64,000 nucleotides of DNA from JBCBCP01 sp038530575 (GTDB lineage: Bacteria > Pseudomonadota > Alphaproteobacteria > Rhodobacterales > Rhodobacteraceae), in the NCBI GenBank assembly GCA_038530575.1, contig JBCBCP010000014.1, positions 1 to 64,000 on the forward strand, read 5' to 3'. Made by a program: the position numbers and the translations under genes. A model generated the notes under the pieces. The model was not told the origin of the DNA. It ran no database searches and was given only the letters and a program-made list of their open reading frames with translations. Shown in pieces: positions 1 through 8,696 of this stretch (position 1 is its first letter; the number at the start of each line of letters is the position of its first letter).

Positions 1-1172
1 GGGACGAGATGACCCGCATCATGTGGGATTTCATCAAGAAGAAGCTGATCGAGCCCTATCTCGACATTGATCTCATCTACTACGACCTCGGGATCGAAAG
101 CCGCGACGCGACCGATGACCAGATCACCGTGGATGCGGCGGAAAAGACCAAAGAGGTTGGCGTTGCCGTCAAATGCGCGACCATCACGCCGGACGAGGCC
201 CGGGTCGAAGAATTCGGGCTCAAAAAGATGTGGCGCAGCCCAAATGGCACGATCCGGAACATCCTGGGCGGTGTGATTTTCCGCCAGCCGATCATCTGCC
301 GCAACGTGCCGCGACTTGTCCCCGGCTGGACCCGGCCGATCGTGGTCGGCCGCCACGCCTTTGGCGACCAGTACAAGGCGACGGACATGAAGTTCCCCGG
401 CGCCGGCACGCTCACGATGAAGTTCGTGGGCGAGGACGGCACCGAGATCGAGCATGAGGTCTACAAGGCCGGCAGCGCGGGCGTTTTCATGTCGATGTAC
501 AACATCGACGCCTCCATCTACGACTTTGCGCGGGCCTCATTCAATTACGGCCTGAACTTGGGCTGGCCGGTCTACCTGTCGACCAAGAACACGATCCTCA
601 AGCAATATGACGGCCGGTTCCTCGAGATTTTTGCAGAGGTTTACGAGGCCGAGTTTCGCGAGCAGTTCGAGGCCAAGAAGATCTGGTACGAACACCGCCT
701 GATCGACGACATGGTGGCCTGCGCAATCAAGTGGAACGGCGGCTTTGTCTGGGCCTGCAAGAACTACGATGGCGACGTGCAGTCCGATGTGGTCGCGCAA
801 GGCTTCGGCTCGCTTGGCATGATGGCCTCGCAGCTGATGACCCCGGATGGCAAGATCGTGGAAAGCGAAGCCGCGCACGGCACCGTCACCCGCCACTATC
901 GCCAGCACCAGGCGGGCGAAGCGACGTCGACCAACTCGATCGCATCGATCTACGCCTGGACCGGCGGGCTCAAGCACCGCGCCAAGCTGGACAAGAACGC
1001 GGCGCTGACCCGCTTTGCCGAGACGCTGGAGCGTGTGGTGGTCGAAACGGTCGAGGCCGGGCACATGACCAAGGACCTCGCCCTTTTGGTTGGCCCCGAT
1101 CAGGGCTGGCTGACGACCATGGGTTTCCTTGAAAAGGTCGATGAAAATCTGAACGCAGCCCTCTCCGGCTAA
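1..1172 (+). CDS. icd: NADP-dependent isocitrate dehydrogenase (5' end outside window)
   Basis: Converts isocitrate to 2-oxoglutarate and CO2 with NADP+ in the TCA cycle. The reading frame is open from base 3, and Asp-Glu precede the first in-window ATG (base 9). That ATG encodes an internal Met of the conserved DEMTRIMW segment, so roughly 15 N-terminal residues lie upstream of the window. The visible 387 residues carry the decarboxylating-dehydrogenase features NYDGDVQSD (metal and substrate aspartates), GSLGMM and EAAHGTVTRHYR (cofactor region). The sequence is the homodimeric, eukaryote-like NADP-IDH type usual in alphaproteobacteria. TAA ends at 1172 and is followed after 25 bp by the two-hairpin repeat element. 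Identity is secure; only the N-terminus is missing. Confidence 0.96.
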   Translation, partial: DEMTRIMWDFIKKKLIEPYLDIDLIYYDLGIESRDATDDQITVDAAEKTKEVGVAVKCATITPDEARVEEFGLKKMWRSPNGTIRNILGGVIFRQPIICRNVPRLVPGWTRPIVVGRHAFGDQYKATDMKFPGAGTLTMKFVGEDGTEIEHEVYKAGSAGVFMSMYNIDASIYDFARASFNYGLNLGWPVYLSTKNTILKQYDGRFLEIFAEVYEAEFREQFEAKKIWYEHRLIDDMVACAIKWNGGFVWACKNYDGDVQSDVVAQGFGSLGMMASQLMTPDGKIVESEAAHGTVTRHYRQHQAGEATSTNSIASIYAWTGGLKHRAKLDKNAALTRFAETLERVVVETVEAGHMTKDLALLVGPDQGWLTTMGFLEKVDENLNAALSG

Positions 1173-1197
1173 ACTGTTCCGCGTTTGACTGCCCAGA

Positions 1198-1244
1198 AAT
1201 CGATCCTTCAAGGATCGATTGAGCGCATTTCTTGCAAGAAATGC
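1198..1244 (+). repeat. Two-hairpin palindromic element, copy 1 (3' of icd)
   Basis: Bases 1198-1220 are a perfect inverted repeat with 11-bp arms (AATCGATCCTT / AAGGATCGATT) around one C. Bases 1225-1244 are a second perfect palindrome with 10-bp arms (GCATTTCTTG / CAAGAAATGC). Flanking ACTGCCC (1188-1194) and GGGCAGT (1271-1277) could close an outer stem around both hairpins. The first palindrome recurs, with only the centre base differing, at 35729-35751, followed there by an analogous second hairpin. It may act as a transcript 3'-end or terminator structure; it lacks a U-tract. Confidence 0.75.
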
Positions 1245-1299
1245 CGCGGCGCAGCATTGAGCGCTGGAAAGGGCAGTCATGCTGCCCTAAATCAGATCT

Positions 1300-1911
1300 A
1301 TGGCACTCCATGATCCAGACCTCGACCATTCGCTCCTTGACGACGCACAAGGGCTTGGTCTCGGCGTGTTTCTCTGTGGGCTTGGAATGCATGTGCTGAC
1401 GCATGTCGGCCTGATCACGGGTCAAACTGCAGGCGTGGCCGTGATCATCGCCTATCTGACGGGCTGGTCCTTCGGCGCTGTCTTCTTCTTGATCAACCTG
1501 CCCTTCTACGCGCTGGCCTATCGCCGCCTCGGGTTGGGGTTCACAGTCAAATCCCTGCTCTCCGTCACCGCACTGTCGGCTGTCACCGAAGCCCTGCCGC
1601 TTGGCCTCACCTTCGACAGCATTCACCCCGCCCTCGGCGCAGTAATCTTCGGCGCGACCGTCGGCATCGGCCTTCTGGCCATGTTTCGTCACAACGGTTC
1701 GTTAGGCGGGCTAGGTGTTGTGGCGTTGATGGTCCAGGACGGCACCGGCTTTCGCGCGGGCTACGTCCAGCTCATCGTCGATGCGATCATCTTTGCGGTC
1801 GCGGCCATGCTGTTCCCGCTCTCGGTCGTGCTCTATTCCCTGCTGGGCGCGATCGTCCTAAACCTTGTCATCGCCATCAACCACCGCCGCGACCGCTACG
1901 TGGCGACCTGA
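1300..1911 (+). CDS. YitT family (DUF161) integral membrane protein
   Basis: A 203-residue polytopic inner-membrane protein of the YitT family. The family-typical opening GLGMHVLTHVGLITGQTAG is at about residues 27-45, and about five or six hydrophobic segments follow (around residues 15-35, 43-72, 80-100, 108-128, 150-190). The usual C-terminal cytosolic DUF2179 domain is absent, so this is the short YitT form common in proteobacteria. The substrate is not known for the family; a transport role is only inferred. It follows the repeat element after icd and precedes the SMR gene on the same strand with a 61-bp gap, so co-transcription is possible. No clear Shine-Dalgarno was found before the ATG, so the start is less certain than the frame. 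Confidence 0.8.
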   Translation: MALHDPDLDHSLLDDAQGLGLGVFLCGLGMHVLTHVGLITGQTAGVAVIIAYLTGWSFGAVFFLINLPFYALAYRRLGLGFTVKSLLSVTALSAVTEALPLGLTFDSIHPALGAVIFGATVGIGLLAMFRHNGSLGGLGVVALMVQDGTGFRAGYVQLIVDAIIFAVAAMLFPLSVVLYSLLGAIVLNLVIAINHRRDRYVAT

Positions 1912-1972
1912 AGGCTGGACGCGCGCCCCCGCCGCTGTCAGCGTAGCTCCACCCAACCTGCGGAGCCGCCCC

Positions 1973-2302
1973 ATGCCCTACCTGTACCTCGCCATTGCCG
2001 TCGCCGCTGAGGTGATCGGGACAACGGCGTTACAAGCCTCGCAGCAGTTTACCCGGCTGGGTCCGTCCGTCCTCGTCGTGATCGCCTATGGGCTGGCGTT
2101 CTACTTCCTCGGGATTGCACTCAAGTTCTTTCCGGTGGGCATTCTGTACGCCATCTGGTCCGGCCTCGGCATCGTGCTGATTGCACTCATTGGCTTTGCC
2201 GTCTTCGGCCAGCGTCTCGATCCCCCCGCGCTGATCGGCCTCGGCCTCATCATCGCGGGCATCTGCGTGATTCAGATCTTCTCCAGCACGTCGACACACT
2301 AA
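1973..2302 (+). CDS. Small multidrug resistance (SMR) exporter, EmrE-like
   Basis: A 109-residue four-helix proton-coupled exporter of quaternary cations and related compounds, acting as a dimer in the inner membrane. The membrane-embedded glutamate is Glu13 (AVAAEVIGTTAL), matching EmrE Glu14. The signature YAIWSGLGIVLIALIGF and the following FGQRLDPPALIG are near-identical to EmrE, as is the end SSTSTH. I chose ATG 1973 because it gives the normal family length; the frame is open further upstream but that part is not SMR-like and overlaps the YitT gene. The neighbours suggest no specific substrate. The family call is firm; whether it exports drugs or an osmolyte-type compound cannot be read from sequence. 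Confidence 0.93.
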   Translation: MPYLYLAIAVAAEVIGTTALQASQQFTRLGPSVLVVIAYGLAFYFLGIALKFFPVGILYAIWSGLGIVLIALIGFAVFGQRLDPPALIGLGLIIAGICVIQIFSSTSTH

Positions 2303-2363
2303 CGCTTTCATTCTGCAACGCAGCGCTATATGGCCCCGGCAACAGTTCGAGGAGAGGCCCGCC

Positions 2364-4181
2364 ATGGACCTGCGCAACATCGCCATCATCGCCCACGTCG
2401 ACCACGGCAAAACCACGTTGGTGGACGAGCTGCTCAAGCAATCGGGCACCTTCCGCGAGGGGCAGGCCACAACCGAGCGCGCGATGGACAGCAACGATCT
2501 GGAGCGCGAGCGGGGCATCACCATTCTCGCCAAAGCCACATCGGTGGAATGGAACGGCACACGCATCAATATCGTCGACACGCCCGGCCACGCCGATTTC
2601 GGCGGCGAGGTTGAGCGGATCCTGAGTATGGTCGACGGCGTTGTCCTGCTGGTCGATGCGGCCGAAGGCCCGATGCCGCAGACCAAGTTCGTGACCTCCA
2701 AGGCCCTCGCTTTGGGCCTGCGCCCTATCGTGGTGCTGAACAAGGTCGACAAGCCCGACGCAGAGCCCGACCGCGCGCTGGACGAAGTGTTTGATCTTTT
2801 TGCCAATCTCGATGCGGACGATGATCAGCTCGATTTCCCGGCCATGTACGCCTCGGGCCGGTCGGGCTGGGCGGATATGGAGCTGGACGGGCCGCGCAAG
2901 GACCTGTCGGCGCTGTTCAACCTGATCGTGGATCACGTGCCAGCGCCCAAACAGCTGGAGGCCAAGGACGAGCCGTTCCGCATGCTGGCCACAACGCTTG
3001 GCGCGGACCCTTTCCTCGGCCGTATTCTCACGGGCCGAGTGGAGTCGGGCACGCTCAAGGCGGGCGAGACGATCAAGGCGCTGTCGCGTGACGGCACGCA
3101 GATTGAATCGTTCCGCGCCACCAAGATTCTCGCCTTTCGCGGGCTTGCACAGACCCCCATCGACGTGGCCGAAGCAGGCGACATCGTGTCCATTGCCGGC
3201 ATGTCGAAGGCGACCGTGGCCGACAGCCTCGTCTCGACCGCGGTGACAGAGGCCCTGCCCGCCCAGCCGATCGACCCGCCCACAATCACCGTGACCTTTG
3301 GCATCAATGACAGCCCGCTCGCGGGCCGCGATGGCAAAAAGGTCCAGTCCCGCGTGATCCGCGACCGGCTCTACAAAGAGGCCGAAAGCAACGTCGCCAT
3401 TAAGATCGCCGACACGCCGGGCGGTGAGGCGTTTGAGGTGTCAGGCCGCGGAGAACTCCAGATGGGCGTTCTGATCGAAAACATGCGCCGCGAGGGGTTC
3501 GAGCTGAGCATTTCCCGCCCGCAGGTCATTATGCGCGAAGAGGACGGCCAGCGCGTGGAACCGATCGAGGAAGCGACCATCGACGTCGATGACGAGTATT
3601 CCGGCGCGGTGATCGAAAAGCTGACCGGCACCCGCAAGGGCGAGCTGGTCGAGATGCGCCCCGCCGGCGCGGGCAAGACGCGCATCATCGCGCATGTCCC
3701 TTCGCGCGGGCTGATCGGCTATCACGGCGAGTTTCTAACCGACACGCGCGGCACCGGCGTGCTAAACCGTGTCTTCCACGGCTGGGCGCCGCACAAGGGG
3801 CCCATTCCGGGCCGGCGCGCGGGCGTTCTGATCTCGATGGAGAACGGACAGTCGGTCGCCTATGCCCTCTGGAACCTCGAAGAGCGCGGGCGCATGTTCA
3901 TCGGCGCGCAGGCGGATGTTTACACCGGCATGATCATCGGCGAGCACAGCCGCGACAACGATCTGGAAGTGAACCCGCTGAAGGGCAAGAAGCTGACCAA
4001 TGTGCGTGCCTCCGGCTCAGATGAAGCAGTGCGCTTGACCACGCCAATCACAATGAACCTCGAAGAGGCCATCGCCTATATTGACGATGACGAACTGGTC
4101 GAGGTCACGCCTAATGCGATCCGGCTGCGCAAACGCTACCTCGACCCGCACGAGCGCAAACGGATGGCGAAGGCGAGCTAG
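2364..4181 (+). CDS. typA: Ribosome-associated translational GTPase TypA/BipA
   Basis: A 605-residue EF-G-like GTPase that binds the 70S ribosome and supports 50S assembly and stress adaptation. The G-domain is N-terminal: P-loop AHVDHGKTT at residues 10-18, switch region RERGITI, DTPGHADFGG and NKVDKPD. A beta-barrel domain, two alpha/beta domains (GRGELQMGVLIENMRREG) and the family-specific C-terminal domain follow (SRGLIGYHGEFLTDTRG, then KGKKLTNVRASGSDEAVRL). Length equals the family norm. A good Shine-Dalgarno (GAGGAGAGG) lies 6-8 bases before ATG 2364. It stands alone, with the minus-strand DUF1330/alaS pair converging on it from the right. Confidence 0.97.
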   Translation: MDLRNIAIIAHVDHGKTTLVDELLKQSGTFREGQATTERAMDSNDLERERGITILAKATSVEWNGTRINIVDTPGHADFGGEVERILSMVDGVVLLVDAAEGPMPQTKFVTSKALALGLRPIVVLNKVDKPDAEPDRALDEVFDLFANLDADDDQLDFPAMYASGRSGWADMELDGPRKDLSALFNLIVDHVPAPKQLEAKDEPFRMLATTLGADPFLGRILTGRVESGTLKAGETIKALSRDGTQIESFRATKILAFRGLAQTPIDVAEAGDIVSIAGMSKATVADSLVSTAVTEALPAQPIDPPTITVTFGINDSPLAGRDGKKVQSRVIRDRLYKEAESNVAIKIADTPGGEAFEVSGRGELQMGVLIENMRREGFELSISRPQVIMREEDGQRVEPIEEATIDVDDEYSGAVIEKLTGTRKGELVEMRPAGAGKTRIIAHVPSRGLIGYHGEFLTDTRGTGVLNRVFHGWAPHKGPIPGRRAGVLISMENGQSVAYALWNLEERGRMFIGAQADVYTGMIIGEHSRDNDLEVNPLKGKKLTNVRASGSDEAVRLTTPITMNLEEAIAYIDDDELVEVTPNAIRLRKRYLDPHERKRMAKAS

Positions 4182-4260
4182 TCGTTTTCGGCGCTAGGGG
4201 GGCTTTGCCGCAGAACCCCGGCAATACAGCGTAGCTGTGTGTGAGGTGGCACGGACCCGA

Positions 4261-4278
4261 GTGGGGCTCCGCCCCCAC
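4261..4278 (+). terminator. GC-rich hairpin between convergent typA and DUF1330 gene
   Basis: GTGGGG (4261-4266) pairs with CCCCAC (4273-4278) around a short loop, in the 151-bp gap between the convergent typA and DUF1330 genes. There is no U-tract on either side, so intrinsic termination is uncertain. Nothing else is recognisable in this gap. Confidence 0.3.
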
Positions 4279-4332
4279 ACAACCGGCATTTATTGGCCAG
4301 AAGAAGGTTTAGGCCAGTGCAAACCGACGCGC

Positions 4333-4620
4333 CTATTCAGTGATTTCAACCACCATTAGCTCTCGCTCAGACGCCCCGCGCGCATGGTTGAGCGCGGCCT
4401 GGTAGTCGTCCGAGTTATAGCACGCCACCGCCGCCTCCACGGACGGAAAGCGCGCGACAACGTTGCGGGGGCGCTCAGTGCCTTCAAGCTGCACATAACG
4501 GCCGCCTCGGGCGATAAAGGTACCGCCATGTTTGGCAATCGCGGGACCGGCCAGTTCGGCGTATTTGCCATAGGCGTCGGCATCGGTCACGGTCACATGC
4601 GCGATCCAAAGTGCGGGCAT
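4333..4620 (-). CDS. DUF1330 domain protein
   Basis: A 95-residue cytosolic protein of the DUF1330 family, a dimeric alpha/beta-barrel (ferredoxin-like) fold of unknown biochemical role. Family features are the opening ALWIAHVTVTDADAYGKYAE, the GGTFIARGGRYVQLEG strand-turn and RPRNVVARFPSVEAAVACYNSDDY. Its start is only 3 bp past the stop of alaS on the same strand, so it is almost certainly co-transcribed behind alaS. It covers the whole DUF1330 domain with no extra part. No function should be assigned beyond the family. Confidence 0.85.
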   Translation of the reverse strand: MPALWIAHVTVTDADAYGKYAELAGPAIAKHGGTFIARGGRYVQLEGTERPRNVVARFPSVEAAVACYNSDDYQAALNHARGASERELMVVEITE

Positions 4621-4623
4621 GTC

Positions 4624-7269
4624 TTATCCTCCGATGACAGCTTTTGCGGCGGCGATGGCCGCATCTGCATTTGCGGCATCCTTGGCCCCGCCCTGTGCCA
4701 GATCGGGCCGGCCACCGCCGCCCTTTCCGCCCAGTTCGACCACCGCAGCCTTGACCAGATCCACCGCACTGAGCGCGCCGGTCTTATCCTGCGTCACACC
4801 AGCGGCCACAGCAACCTTGCCGGCGTCTTCGGCAATCAGCAGCACAGCGCCAGAGCCAAGCCGCTCCTTGTGCGCGTCGATCAGCGGCGGCAGGTCTTTG
4901 CCGCCCACACCCGACAGGACCTGCGCAATGAACTTCGTACCGCCAACGTCTTCGGCCGCCGGTCCACCCGCATCGCCACCGCCCATCGCCAAATCACGCT
5001 TGAGCTGCGCGACCTCATTGGCCAGCGCCTTGCGTTCATCAAGCAGCGCCTTGATCCGCCCCGGCACATCCCCCGCCTGCGCCTTGAGCTCGACCGCCGC
5101 CTGAGCCAGCAACTGATCCTGCCTGCGCAGATAGTCCATCGCAGCCTGCCCCGTCAGCGCCTCGATCCGCCGCACGCCCGCGCTCGACGCGGCATCGCCA
5201 AGCGTCACGAAGGCGCCTATATCGCCCGTGCGTGCAACATGCGTGCCGCCGCACAGCTCGATCGAATAGGTCTGCTTGTCCGTGCCCTTGCCCGTATCTG
5301 CGTGCCCCATGCTGACCACGCGCACTTCGTCGCCGTATTTCTCACCAAAAAGCGCCTGCGCACCGATGGCCCGCGCATCGTCAGGCGTCATGATCCGCGT
5401 CTCGACCGTGCCGTTTTGCCGGATGAACGCGTTCACCTCCGCCTCAACGCGGGACAGTTCTTCAAGGCTGAGCGCCTTGCCGTGCGAGAAATCAAAGCGC
5501 AGCCGGTCGGGCGCATTGAGCGAGCCGCGCTGCGCCACATGTTCGCCAAGCGCGCCGCGCAGCGCCTCGTGCAGCAGATGGGTTGCCGAATGGTTCGCCC
5601 GGATCGCGGTGCGCCGCGCATGGTCTACTTCAAGAACAGCTGCTTGCCCCTTGGAAACGCTTCCTTCTTCGACTTCGGCAACGTGGATGAAAACGCCCGC
5701 CGCCTTCCGCGTATCCGTCACGCGCGCGCGGCCTGTCTCCGTGCGGATCACGCCCGTATCTCCGACCTGACCACCGCTTTCCGCATAGAACGGCGACTGG
5801 TTCAGCGCGATCTGCACCGAGCCCGAAGCCTCCGCCACCTCAGCGCCATCTACCACCAGCGCCGCGATTTGTCCTTCGGCAATTTCGGTGTCATAGCCCA
5901 GAAAATCAGTTGCACCTGCGGCTTCAGCAACATCAAACCACACAGCCCCATCTGCCGCATCGCCCGAACCGGACCACGCCGCCCGTGCGCGTGCTTTTTG
6001 TTCGGCCATTGCGGCGTCGAACCCTTCGGTATCAACATCGCGGCCCTTCTCGCGCAGCGCATCCTGCGTCAGATCAAGCGGAAAGCCATAGGTGTCATAA
6101 AGCTTGAAGGCGGCCGCCCCGGGCAGTGCCGCGCCCTCCTCAAGCCCCGCGACTTCATCGTCCAGCAGCTTCAGGCCCCGATCAAGCGTCGCCTTGAACC
6201 GTGTCTCTTCCGCCTCCAGCGTTTCGGTGATCAGCGCCTGCGCCTGACCCAATTCGGGGTACGCGGCCCCCATCTGGCGCACCAGAGCCGGCACAAGGCG
6301 GTGCATGACCGGATCTTTCGCGCCCAACAAATGCGCGTGACGCATGGCCCGGCGCATGATCCGGCGCAGAACATAGCCGCGCCCATCATTCGACGGCATC
6401 ACCCCATCCGCAATAAGGAAAGATGTCGACCGCAGGTGGTCCGCAATCACCCGGTGGTGCGTGTTGCCGGGGCCATCGGGATCGGACGAGGTCGCATCCG
6501 CCGACGCCTCGATCAGGCTGCGCATCAGGTCGGTATCGTAATTGTCGTGCTTGCCCTGCAAGAGCGCACCGATCCGCTCCAGCCCCATCCCTGTGTCGAT
6601 CGACTGCATGTCGAGCGGGCGCATTGACCCATCCTCGAACTGTTCATTCTGCATGAAGACCACGTTCCAGATCTCGATGAACCGGTCGCCGTCTTCCTCC
6701 GCACTGCCTGGCGGGCCGCCCCAGATATGATCGCCGTGGTCAAAGAAAATCTCGGTACACGGCCCGCACGGCCCGGTCGGGCCCATCTGCCAGAAATTAT
6801 CCGAGGTCGCGATGCGGATAATCCGGTCTTCGGGCACGCCGACCTTCTTCCAGATTTCGAACGCCTCGTCATCGGTATGGTAGATCGTCGTATAGAGGCG
6901 ATCCGCCGGAATATCGAAATCCTTGGTGATCAGTTCCCAGGCAAAAGGAATGGCCTCTTCCTTGAAGTAGTCGCCAAAGCTGAAGTTCCCCAGCATTTCA
7001 AAGAAGGTATGATGCCGCGCCGTGTAGCCGACGTTGTCGAGGTCGTTGTGCTTGCCCCCGGCTCGCACACATTTTTGCGCAGTCGTAGCGCGGGAATAGT
7101 CGCGGGTCTCAAGGCCCGTGAACAGGTTCTTGAACTGCACCATGCCCGAGTTCACGAACATCAGGGTCGGATCGTTGCGCGGCACAAGCGGGCTGGAGGC
7201 CACAACCTCATGCCCCTGCTTTGCAAAGTAATCAAGGAAGGTTGAGCGGATGTCGTTCAGCGTCGGCAT
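4624..7269 (-). CDS. alaS: Alanyl-tRNA synthetase
   Basis: An 881-residue class II synthetase that charges tRNA-Ala and edits mischarged Ser/Gly. The catalytic core opens with MPTLNDIRSTFLDYF and motif LMFVNSGMVQFKNLFTG. The tRNA-recognition domain is central. The editing domain carries zinc ligands in HSATHLLHEALR (about residue 560) and CGGTHVARTGDIG (about residue 670). The C-terminal C-Ala oligomerisation domain ends in a Gly-rich segment (GGKGGGGRPDLAQGGAKD). Full family length. It lies downstream of recA on the same strand across a 157-bp gap holding a candidate hairpin; the recA-alaS order is common in alphaproteobacteria. The Shine-Dalgarno is weak (TGGAAC). Confidence 0.97.
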   Translation of the reverse strand: MPTLNDIRSTFLDYFAKQGHEVVASSPLVPRNDPTLMFVNSGMVQFKNLFTGLETRDYSRATTAQKCVRAGGKHNDLDNVGYTARHHTFFEMLGNFSFGDYFKEEAIPFAWELITKDFDIPADRLYTTIYHTDDEAFEIWKKVGVPEDRIIRIATSDNFWQMGPTGPCGPCTEIFFDHGDHIWGGPPGSAEEDGDRFIEIWNVVFMQNEQFEDGSMRPLDMQSIDTGMGLERIGALLQGKHDNYDTDLMRSLIEASADATSSDPDGPGNTHHRVIADHLRSTSFLIADGVMPSNDGRGYVLRRIMRRAMRHAHLLGAKDPVMHRLVPALVRQMGAAYPELGQAQALITETLEAEETRFKATLDRGLKLLDDEVAGLEEGAALPGAAAFKLYDTYGFPLDLTQDALREKGRDVDTEGFDAAMAEQKARARAAWSGSGDAADGAVWFDVAEAAGATDFLGYDTEIAEGQIAALVVDGAEVAEASGSVQIALNQSPFYAESGGQVGDTGVIRTETGRARVTDTRKAAGVFIHVAEVEEGSVSKGQAAVLEVDHARRTAIRANHSATHLLHEALRGALGEHVAQRGSLNAPDRLRFDFSHGKALSLEELSRVEAEVNAFIRQNGTVETRIMTPDDARAIGAQALFGEKYGDEVRVVSMGHADTGKGTDKQTYSIELCGGTHVARTGDIGAFVTLGDAASSAGVRRIEALTGQAAMDYLRRQDQLLAQAAVELKAQAGDVPGRIKALLDERKALANEVAQLKRDLAMGGGDAGGPAAEDVGGTKFIAQVLSGVGGKDLPPLIDAHKERLGSGAVLLIAEDAGKVAVAAGVTQDKTGALSAVDLVKAAVVELGGKGGGGRPDLAQGGAKDAANADAAIAAAKAVIGG

Positions 7270-7329
7270 GGGTCAGTTCCATTTGGGTCAGGCGTGACAT
7301 AGCTGGGCGGCCACAGCGCTTCAACGAGA

Positions 7330-7355
7330 AAGGGCCGCACCGTCGCGCGACCCTT
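7330..7355 (-). terminator. Candidate recA terminator hairpin
   Basis: An imperfect inverted repeat (AAGGG-c-CGC / GCG-a-CCCTT, 8-base loop) lies in the gap between the recA stop and the alaS start. Read on the minus strand, a modest pyrimidine-rich run follows (TTTCTCGTT). It fits a weak intrinsic terminator for recA, but readthrough into alaS is plausible. Confidence 0.35.
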
Positions 7356-7426
7356 CTTCAGCTGGTGTGTTCTCAGGCGCCTGCAGGGCGGCTTTGCACT
7401 GTGGCATGACCGCGCGAGGCGGCGCG

Positions 7427-8506
7427 TCACGCCTCAAGAATGTCGTCGTCCTCGGTGCGCTCTTCGGGCGGCATGTCGAAATCAAGCCCGTGCGCTGCGC
7501 GGATCTTGTCCTCGATGGCAAGCGCGATGCGGCTGTTTTCACGCAGGAACTGTTTGGCGTTTTCCCGGCCCTGGCCGATCCGCTCGTCCCCGTAGGAGAA
7601 CCACGCGCCCGACTTGTCCACAACGCCAGCCTTCACGCCAAGGTCCAACAGCTCGCCCATCTTGGAGATGCCCTCGCCGTACATGATGTCGAACTCGACC
7701 TGCTTGAACGGGGGCGCCACCTTGTTCTTGACCACTTTGACGCGCGTGGCGTTGCCGACAACCTCATCACGATCTTTGAGCGATCCGATGCGGCGAATGT
7801 CGAGGCGCACGGAGGAGTAGAATTTCAGCGCATTGCCCCCCGTTGTCGTCTCAGGCGAGCCGAACATGACGCCGATCTTCATCCGGATCTGGTTGATGAA
7901 GATCACCATGCAGTTCGAGCGGCTGATTGATCCGGTCAGTTTCCGCATTGCCTGGCTCATCAGGCGGGCCTGGAGGCCGGGCGCGTTGTCGCCCATGTCG
8001 CCTTCGAGTTCCTTTTGCGGGGTCAGGGCCGCCACCGAGTCGACGATGATCATGTTCACCGCGCCAGAGCGCACCAGTGTATCGGTGATCTCAAGCGCCT
8101 GCTCACCTGTGTCGGGCTGGGAGATCAGCAGCTCATCAAGGTCAACGCCCAGCTTCTTGGCATATTGCGGATCAAGCGCGTGCTCGGCATCCACGAAAGC
8201 ACAGACCCCGCCCTGTTTCTGCTGTTCGGCCACGCAATGCAGGGTCAGCGTTGTTTTCCCCGAGCTTTCCGGCCCGTAAATCTCAACGATACGGCCCATC
8301 GGCAGACCGCCAATGCCAAGCGCAATATCAAGGCCGAGGCTACCCGTCGAACTGGCGGTAATATCCTGCACGGCGTTCTCGTCGCCCAGCTTCATGATGG
8401 AGCCTTTACCGAACTGCCGTTCGATCTGGGCTAGCGCACTGTCGAGCGCTTTTTGCTTGTCCGCTGTTTTCTTGCTGTCCATGCTCAGAAGATCTGCCGT
8501 TGCCAT
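7427..8506 (-). CDS. recA: Recombinase A
   Basis: A 359-residue ATP-dependent strand-exchange protein and SOS co-protease. Walker A is GPESSGKT (residues 78-85). Other core features are the MAW-type segment GSISRSNCMVIFINQIRMK, the loop L2 region FGSPETTTGGNALKFY and the C-terminal acidic tail ERTEDDDILEA. I chose the ATG at 8506 (MATADLLSMDSKK): it matches alphaproteobacterial RecA N-termini and has a Shine-Dalgarno (AAAGGAC) about 9 bases upstream. The open frame continues 14 codons further without support. A LexA-type GAAC-N7-GAAC box lies 66 bp upstream, so SOS control is expected. Confidence 0.98.
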   Translation of the reverse strand: MATADLLSMDSKKTADKQKALDSALAQIERQFGKGSIMKLGDENAVQDITASSTGSLGLDIALGIGGLPMGRIVEIYGPESSGKTTLTLHCVAEQQKQGGVCAFVDAEHALDPQYAKKLGVDLDELLISQPDTGEQALEITDTLVRSGAVNMIIVDSVAALTPQKELEGDMGDNAPGLQARLMSQAMRKLTGSISRSNCMVIFINQIRMKIGVMFGSPETTTGGNALKFYSSVRLDIRRIGSLKDRDEVVGNATRVKVVKNKVAPPFKQVEFDIMYGEGISKMGELLDLGVKAGVVDKSGAWFSYGDERIGQGRENAKQFLRENSRIALAIEDKIRAAHGLDFDMPPEERTEDDDILEA

Positions 8507-8571
8507 TGGTGTTTTGTCCTTTGTGTCATACCCCAGTGAGGGCGGCAATCACTGCCTTGGTCTACGCCGAT

Positions 8572-8586
8572 GTTCACCTGATGTTC
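8572..8586 (-). promoter_or_regulatory. LexA/SOS box of recA
   Basis: Read on the minus strand the site is GAACATCAGGTGAAC, a direct repeat GAAC-N7-GAAC, which is the LexA operator of Alphaproteobacteria. It lies 66-80 bp upstream of the recA start. The same 190-bp gap holds the upstream region of the divergent sulfotransferase-like gene. Confidence 0.85.
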
Positions 8587-8696
8587 CTTCTGGGACCAAA
8601 AAGAGAACATTTCAATAAAAATTTTCCGTATTCACCTTCGCCCGCTGTAGGTTAAGGAGACGTTACCGGGACCGAGAAAATTGGAGCGCGCGGAAA

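Noticed and set aside
2030..2936. Minus-strand frames opposite the SMR gene and typA
   Set aside because: They run through two confidently identified genes, have no ribosome site and no domain.
4384..6627. 747-codon open frame antisense to alaS
   Set aside because: It mirrors the alaS codon frame in GC-rich DNA, has low-complexity Arg/Leu/His-rich composition and no recognisable domain; alaS is certain. The same holds for the long antisense frames opposite phoX (25791-27569), pgi (31281-32300), gyrA (37585-38475) and RACo (18011-19066).
8652..8666. TTAA-N7-TTAC, a possible CtrA site before the sulfotransferase-like gene
   Set aside because: The second half does not match TTAA, so it is too weak to call, in contrast to the exact site before cckA.
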